Of a stretch of DNA of 64,000 nucleotides, positions 57,532-64,000 are shown in pieces. A program made the position numbers and the translations under genes. The DNA is taken from contig MU129055.1 in assembly GCA_014904985.1 (NCBI GenBank), positions 1-64,000 on the forward strand, given 5' to 3'. The stretch's first letter is position 1; every line of letters begins with the position of its first letter. Below the pieces are notes generated by a model. The model was not told the origin of the DNA. It saw only the letters and a list, made by a program, of their open reading frames with translations, and did no database searches. Source of the DNA: Hydnum rufescens UP504 (taxonomy: Eukaryota; Basidiomycota; Agaricomycetes; Cantharellales; Hydnaceae).

Positions 57532-59708
57532 TCGGCATAGGGGTGGGAAAGGAAGAGGAAATGATCTCCGGGCGAGGGCTTCGAATTACCAGGCCTGCCC
57601 AGTCAGGTGTGATTCTCTGGCTAGGCTAGGTCTCGCTAAACTGAATGAAATGTGGAAATAAAATTGTAAAGTCCGAATAAAAATATGATTACAAACATGC
57701 CGCGTCATCGTCATGGGAAAAGGAAAATGGGCGACAGAGATAACTACCCGTATCTGTATCATCCTGCCTCACCAGAAAGCTCCCCACATCCCACAACTGA
57801 GGCACACTTTGTCCTTTTTGCTTTGTACTGCTCGCAAGGGTTGGGGTGATTTTTGAGGCTATCGAGACAAATGCTGTTGACCCAAACTCGCTCTTGATTG
57901 GTCTCTGCTGAAGCCCCTCACACTCTGCTATTATCGAAAGCATTGATATTTGGAGTATCCTTAATGCAATGGAGCATGCAAAATCAAATATGAGGGATCA
58001 GGCTAGATTTAGCAAAAGCAGATTATAGAGCCATTGTAGACTTGAGCATGCACGCTCCCACTGAGTCCCAGAGTGCTTGTCACGGCAAATTCCGGGACAT
58101 CGAATGTTACCTTTTATGGTAATAAATGTTTGTCTTGGGTTTTCGGCACCCCCGGATACTCACCTAGGGCTCGCGGGGGTCCTATCATAGGGACTGTAAA
58201 AGGTCCAAACTATGTTGTAGTCTCATGATGGGATTCACTGATGGCTCAGTTGAGAACTTTTGGATCACTCGGAATCCATTCTTGACTTTCCGCCGGATCC
58301 GCCTCGGCCAGATGTAAACCGATATTTTTGACACATTCGGACCCAATCCGAGATCGCTCATCACCACAACTCGGCGGCAAGTGCGGAGAAGCTTGTGTAG
58401 TGTGGTAGGTAGTGGTGCTGGGACCATGAAAATGACTTTGAGTGTGCCCCTGTTCGAACCCCGCTGAACTACATGGTATTTTGACCCCTCCTCCTGTGCC
58501 CATAGCTGCGCGTGCGACCAGGCGGAAATATCCTTTTTTTGGAATTCTCGAGAATCTTCCCCAAACCCGCTCAAAGCATGTCAAATAACTTAAAATGTAA
58601 TTTATGGGCGATTTAATTATGTTTCAGAAACTTATCCACCCTTGTGCCGGCGTTCAGTGATTCCTGGTTTTGCATCCGGGTGGTGTTGAGTCACGTTCAA
58701 AATAAATTGCGCCGAATTGTGTTCCCACGACTCCACTTGGTTCGACTTCAGCTAGTTTTTGCTTAGCAGGCTCAAGTTGTTGTGTGATAAAAGAACCTCA
58801 GTGCAGGGTACGGTTGCGGAGGTACAAACCAGTGAGGTATGTACATGAAATACCTACGTTATATATAGTAAGAGGAGGGCGGCCCTAGAGTGGGCCGGAC
58901 GTGCGGAGAGGGGTAGAGGCACGTGACAACGTACGTCGTAGTCGATACCGCCCATTTCAACACAAGTTACGATGTCCGCTCTGCGGACTGAAACTCCTCG
59001 CCAATGCTGGATGAGATGACCTCTGTGTCTCTTACTGTGTGTGGGCGGGGAAGTCTGAAGGACGCCAAATTCTTACCAACCTGGTGTCTTACATAACGAC
59101 AATCCAGGGCTCCAGGCTTATAATTCGGGCAGCGCTGAAGCCTTAGCCTCGAGAGAAGCAGGACTGAAGAATTGGCTTACAGCTGTACTTCGGGCTCTCG
59201 GAGCGTGGGAAAGACAAGCTGCAATGTCTATGCAACCCTGTCTCAGACACGCATTGTTTTGACCCGATCAAAAGGGATGGTGGGTGGGTGAAAAGAGAAT
59301 TTTTCGTCTCGAGAGCACAGCAGAAGGTATTCTCGGTGAAGCGACTACAGTCGTATTCAGGAATCCGGCATCTCCCGGATTCGCGCCCTCTAACGTTGAG
59401 CCTCATCCAGCAATATCTCGCTCCGCTGCACAAAAACTAGCCGTGGCCCACGTTCCACTCGCAGCTCGCTCACGTGGTCTCTAAGCTTGACTTCGGGCGA
59501 CTCCATATGATTTCCGTTGATCCGGATGGAGCCTCAACTGTCAATATGTGTGGTGCTGCCGGATCTATTACATAAGAGGTGTGCACATGTAGGTCACCGT
59601 AGCGCCCATTGGACTTGGCTGCGAGCCCATTCTGCTGACAGTATACTACAACATCCATCCCTTCATCGTGCCCAATATACCACAGTTTGTCTCGCTCATT
59701 CTCGAAAG
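57532..59708. other. mixed repeat fragments, no supported gene
   Basis: Contains the 57555-57600 repeat, a second TTACCTTTTATGGTAA palindrome near 58110, a GCTCGCGGGGGTCCTAT motif near 58167 (also at 34547), and 59080-59480, which matches 35600-36000. Minus frames at 57689-57943 and 58185-58584 have no recognised domain. Confidence 0.45.
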
Positions 59709-61601
59709 ATGTCTTCCTCCATACCACCTCCAAGTCCCCCCCTATATTACCGCCCATTTCCAACTCGAAAACTCCGCGATCTACCCACAGCTCTACCCAC
59801 CTTCGACAGTTATCCACCACTCCCTTCTCCTCGCTCGCTCGATTTCGTACCGGGATATAATCTAACGACGCATATTATACCTGCCTCGTATCCTCGCCAG
59901 TCCTTTCTCGAGCCCAGACGATACCCCCATCTGGAGGCCGTGCAATTCATCCCACCACCCCCTGAGGAGAAATTTAAGCGTCAGGCATGGGCCTTCGACA
60001 CGGGTACTAAGCTGAGAGGAAAGCAGGCAGCTCTCCTAAAACTGCGAACCGAGAACCGTTCTGAGGTGAAGGACCCCCAGGAATTGACTGGACCTGTGTT
60101 ATGGAATGCCGTAAATCGTTATGCGCGTATTGGGGCACCTAAAGACCAGAAGGCTATCGGGATCACTGTTGTACTTTCCCATGGCAATGGATCGCATAAA
60201 GAGGTCAGTATCACTCGCGGTTCCCTCTTTGGCCCCTGTATTGAAAATAATGGGGAAGGTCTGGGAGCCGACAATTAAACATCTTATTTCTCTTTGTGAT
60301 CGTCCGTCCTCCGGGATCCACATCGATGAGGTATGGTCTATAGACACCGTCAATTGTGGCGATAGCGCTCTGCTGAATGAGAAATATCTTGGCGATGTCT
60401 GTGGGTTCTCTTCTTACCTTGATCATCTCCTTAATGGATGCTAAGAGTGAAAGATTGCAGGCGATTGGATCGACCACGCCCGGGATATACTAAATCTTGT
60501 AGAGAACTTTATTCCTGAAGGTCCTTTCGTAGCCACAACACAGCCTCTTCCTGTCCACCTTGACCGTGTATCATCCGAGTGTTCTTCACGGCGCCAAAAG
60601 TTTGGGTTCCACGACCGAAATGTGGTCGCGATCGGCCATTCGATCGGAGGTTGTGTAATGTGAGTCTTGATTTCCTATACAATGCGAGCGTGATCGCATA
60701 GGAACTGGAACGCCCCCTGTGCAGAGCAAATGCGGCTTGCGCGAGTCCAAATATCTTCCACTCGATCACCCTCGTCGATCCAATCATTTCCCCCGACTCG
60801 GAGGGCAACCGCCGGCCTGATAGGCTTGTGATGGGGGCACTCCTCCGTCGGCAGTCGTGGTCCTCCCGGTCCGTTCTTCGTCTCAGTTTCATCGTAAGAA
60901 TGAGTTTGGGATTAAAAACTGACGTGCCGTGATGCGTGGATAGGGATGAGGCAAAGGCACTCTTCTTGCAAAGCCCGTTCTTCAATGTATGGACCTCGGA
61001 GGCACTTGACGTTTATGTGAAGTATGGTCTGGTGGATATACCGCCGTCGGAAGGGGGCGGGGCGCGACTCAAAGCAAGCCGCTTTCAGGTGAGCCTTACA
61101 TTCATCGGGATGAAATTCCCGCGGACTGTGGTGAGATTTTCTTTTCTACTTAGGAGGCGGTGGGTTTCGCGGACGATAATTTCGAGAAAGAGACCTATGA
61201 AATTCTCAGAGAGCTTGATGAGAAAGTAAAGATCAAGTGGATTATGGCGCGCGAGCCAGTGTACGAGTAAGCCACTAACACCCTGGGCTTCGCTTCTCAA
61301 TACCCTCTGTCTTCTGAATTTGGTGTTTCCATGGGGACCTGTTCCTGAAAAACATTTCCCCTTTGTCTTTTAGGCAGATAGTGGAGCTCACTCAGGCCAC
61401 GGTTTGGCGGCGACCAGTCAATTCCTCTAATGTCAAGGTCAATTCAAGCCATCAAGTATGTCCTATGAGTTTATTTGCGATGTACACCCTCACGCGCTTT
61501 GGATTGTGTAGATTCCCACGGAGGCGCCTCTGGAACTCGGTGAGTTCTCGTTCTCTGCACAGTATGATGCTGAGTCATTCATCATTCTTACACTCCTGTA
61601 G
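59709..61601 (+). CDS. alpha/beta-hydrolase copy 7 (best preserved, possible frameshift)
   Basis: Full-length plus-strand copy. Exons 59709-60203, 60259-60400, 60461-60659 and 60725-60893 join in frame. They give MSSSIPPPSPP, FPTRKLRDLPTALPTFDSYP, VLSHGNGSHKE (oxyanion region), VWEPTIKHLISLCDRP, DWIDHARDILNLVENFIPEG, VVAIGHSIGG (GxSxG, nucleophile Ser) and FHSITLVDPIISPDSEGNRR. Later exons read DEAKALFLQSPFFNVW, VKYGLVDIPPSEGGGARLKA, FADDNFEKETYEILRELDEK, ATVWRRPVNSSNVKVNS and LELGEFSFSAQYDAESF to TAG 61599-61601. At the 60893 donor the exon is two bases shorter than in copy 5 (CTCAGTTTCATC against CTCAGCGTTTCCTC), which breaks phase with the next exon. It may therefore also be a pseudogene. 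Substrate unknown. Confidence 0.65.
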
Positions 61602-62527
61602 CAAAAGAGGCGCTTTATAGCTGGCAGGATATGTATGCTGACACCATTCGAGCGAAGTTGTAAAACGTAGATAGATATAGTTATTAATAATAGAAACCGC
61701 CGTACCGTTTTATCAATGCACCTTTCAGCAAGGGCAAAAGCCCTGCTGGCCCCTCCGCGGGCGTCAGAACGCGCCCCCGGAAACCACCCGAGGATTGTGC
61801 ATTGGCAATAGGGTGTCGGAGTCGGTTGAGTACCGAAAAACTTAATGCACTGCCACTTTAATTCAGTTCCTGATAAGCATTGAGACTCCGCGAGTTTAAG
61901 TTGAGAAAAGGCCTTGGAGCCATCGCCAACATACCGGTGAGGACTCTCCTTGTAATGGCAGAAGCCCATGGGTTTGTGAGACCAGTGCAACAGCAGTCGC
62001 AACTGCCAGTGGCTTTCTCGCTTGAACCTACCTACCCATTCTGATCGGGAGTGCAGCATTGCGCGATTTCCCAGGTTCTCGTCTTTTCTTCGGTCGTGTT
62101 TACACTTATAAATAATTGAAAAATACAGGCGCGCACTGGGGTGGATTAGTTTCGCAGGATGATAGCAGGCCGCAATCCTTACGATCGGTGATGCCGGTGC
62201 GATAGCCGCTCATACATCGATGTTGGGGGGATAGTAGTTTCAATACCTGCATCCCCCGCATTCAGCGAGGGCGGCTGGATTCTGAAGTGATATTTCATCT
62301 CATGATGGGATCGTCACATCGTCCATTTCGGTACGAATGCCAGCCCAGATGTAACGTAATTCCACCCTCAATGGGGGGGAAGGTGGGTGGACGCTGACAA
62401 AAGGAATCCGGAGGCTGTTGGGTAGAATTTTGAAACTTGAATGAGAGTGACTCGTGTCGTTGCGGCGGGCACGAAAAGCAAGTGTGGCCCACTGTGACAC
62501 ACAGTCCTAAGCCCCAAGAAGATCTGC
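61602..62527 (+). repeat. direct repeat, copy 2 (3' flank of hydrolase copy 7)
   Basis: Counterpart of 56582-57531, about 5 kb downstream. Both copies carry hydrolase 3' sequence immediately upstream, so the duplicated unit is hydrolase end plus this 0.9-kb flank. No gene seen. Confidence 0.8.
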
Positions 62528-62569
62528 CTCGCTAGTGCGTCCCTATACATCTCGAGGTCACACCATAAG

Positions 62570-63633
62570 TCACTTTATTGTACATGCGTAAATGATGCTG
62601 AGCCGAGCAGCTACAGTCGTGCGCGAGCGAGGGCCGCCGCATCCACAGGCCATAGCTCTGCGCTCGTCTAGCTTTGCAGCGTTGAACACGGCCTTCAACA
62701 TATCCGTCCTCATCAGCCCATACACACCAGTCTTCGCTCGTGCTGCTTTTGCCTCAGCCAGCTTGTGAGCCTCACGCAGGACACCATCCGTGCCCCCATC
62801 CGCCAGCACATCGATCACACCGAGCGCGTGCAGCTCTTGAGGAGTAAAACGATGTGCATCCAGCGTTGCATCGCGAGCAATTCTCGCGTTGGGCAGTCTA
62901 TAATTCACGACAGCAGCGACGGAAGGCGGCAATGAGGCGCCAAGTTCCACCTGAAAACTCGAGTGGTCAGGAACAATATAGAGTGGGAAGAATAATATAG
63001 GCAGACAGACTTCGGTCATACAGCACCATGCCTTACCGGAGGTCATGACTCGGTAGTCGCATGTGAGAGCAAGGGCGAACGCAGCTGCGAAGCAATGACC
63101 GTTGATGGCGGCAATAATGGGCACTGAAAACATACTATTCAGATATAGGACATGGTTCAAATTGAAAGGAGCGGCACAGACTTGGGAAACCGATAAGTCG
63201 CCTCATCAACAGGTCGAAGTAATCTAGTGCCGAGGGGTGAGCAGATGTGGCGAAAGGCTAAAAGGACTGTGCACACTGGGGAAGAATCCATGGTCCCACT
63301 GCGTCCCTCGAAATCGAGGCCTGTTTAATGATTCGTTGGTCCGCATGACAATGACTGGGGGCATGCGTGAACTGCACCATTAGAAAAGAATTTCTGCTGG
63401 GATTTCGTGCCGACGATGATGAGGGCGCCTGGGGCACCAACCTCGGTAGTAGAGGACCTCCAATCCTTTTCTACGTGATCAAGGGCCTTGAGGAGCACTT
63501 TATCAATAAACTCGTGATTTATGCGGTTGTCGAGTCCATGATGCATCTCCAGCTCCCAGGTAGTGGGAGTAGGATGGTGGACAGAGGCCAGAGGAGCCGG
63601 GGAGCCGATTGGGAACCTGATAGGATATGACAT
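62570..63633 (-). CDS. enoyl-CoA hydratase/isomerase family protein
   Basis: Crotonase-fold enzyme, probably a delta3,delta2-enoyl-CoA isomerase-like protein acting in fatty-acid beta-oxidation. Exon 1 from ATG 63633 reads MSYPIRFPIGSPAPL, ELEMHHGLDNRINHEFIDK and ALIIVGTKSQQKFFSNG. A middle exon reads LDYFDLLMRRLIGFP. Removing a GTCTGT...TTCAG intron gives FPMPIIAAINGHCFAAAFAL and ALTCDYRVMTSGKAWCCMTE, the crotonase oxyanion segment. After another intron come LGASLPPSVAAVVNYRLPNA and RFTPQELHALGVIDVLADGG. E-L-G after the TEV motif fits the plant and fungal isomerase subgroup. The last about 25 residues look atypical; an ARL that could resemble a peroxisomal signal is not followed by a stop. 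The C-terminus is uncertain. Confidence 0.75.
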
Positions 63634-64000
63634 GGCGAGAGCAATGGAGTGACAGACGGATGAGAGAAAGAGGCAGGGTGATGCGAATTTCCCCTGGTGC
63701 CCGACTGGTCAACAAGCCCTTCGTTACCGCTATATAGACTGATATCCCCTGACAAGGGTGATGAGAAATGGCTTGGCGGATCTCGAGTCTGCAGACTCAG
63801 CCGGGGCGAATAAAATATCATATCTGACAGAATTACCCATCGGCGTCGGTTAGTGTTGCCACGGGTCGGCCCTCCTCGGCTTCCTTCAGCGCGAGCAGGT
63901 GTGGGACACCAAGGTCGAGCTTCACGAATCACGCGTGCGAGCTTGCGAGTGCAGGCCGCAGTAGCGTCATGGTCAGTTCTTGGTGACACGCAGGACGCGC
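63634..64000. other. upstream of the isomerase gene; possible last exon of another gene
   Basis: On the minus strand, 63900-63833 can be read as VKLDLGVPHLLALKEAEEGR then a short tail to TAA at 63833-63835, a protein-like ending. A stop lies just upstream in that frame, so it would have to be a terminal exon of a gene entering from beyond the window. Confidence 0.25.

Noticed and set aside
58440..58475. tRNA T-arm-like GGGGTTCGAAC on the minus strand
   Set aside because: No pairing T-stem and no anticodon or acceptor arms around it.

Overview
This window looks like nuclear DNA of a filamentous basidiomycete, probably Agaricomycetes. The evidence is intron-dense genes with 50-80 nt introns, a fungal GH18 chitinase, a 10-exon S-adenosylhomocysteinase, exocyst SEC5, and a large load of degenerate transposons. 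Genus cannot be fixed from sequence alone.

Layout. (1) 1-17.8 kb is a CpG-poor transposon block. It holds the 3' end of a Ty1/copia element with its LTR, a broken Ulp1-like (C48) protease region with Pro/Ala- and Pro/Ser-rich minisatellite ORFs, and two copies of an unusual structured element. (2) That element is the most interesting object here. At about 8,956-13,946 there is a 5-kb foldback element with inverted ends. A 0.68-kb near-perfect palindrome sits in its middle. On each side, running outward, are tandem modules that look like spliceosomal introns: GT(A/G)AGT donor, ACTAAY branch site and TAG acceptor, about 100 nt long. Every intron carries one short hairpin (stem CAAAAAGAGCAGC or a compensated variant), and nearly every exon ends in a second hairpin (stem ACCACACACC...) just before the donor. 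There are 5 modules leftward on the minus strand and 9 rightward on the plus strand. A second, CpG-decayed half-element with 4 modules lies at 14.55-16.77 kb. (3) 17.8-31.9 kb is the host gene core: a membrane-protein gene, a secreted chitinase, S-adenosylhomocysteinase and SEC5, the last two convergent. (4) 32-62.5 kb is a repeat-built accessory region. It holds small foldback elements, a roughly 9.4-kb inverted repeat (arms about 42.61-47.02 and 47.63-51.97 kb), seven full or partial copies of an alpha/beta-hydrolase gene, and three copies of a small secreted-protein gene. Most copies carry visible lesions. (5) 62.57-63.63 kb holds an enoyl-CoA hydratase/isomerase-family gene on the minus strand.

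The housekeeping genes are independent of one another; no pathway cluster is evident. The accessory half looks like repeated segmental duplication and inversion of one ancestral unit (alpha/beta-hydrolase plus flank, next to the small secreted protein) followed by decay. All exon boundaries were read by eye from splice consensus and frame continuity and have not been checked by alignment or transcripts.
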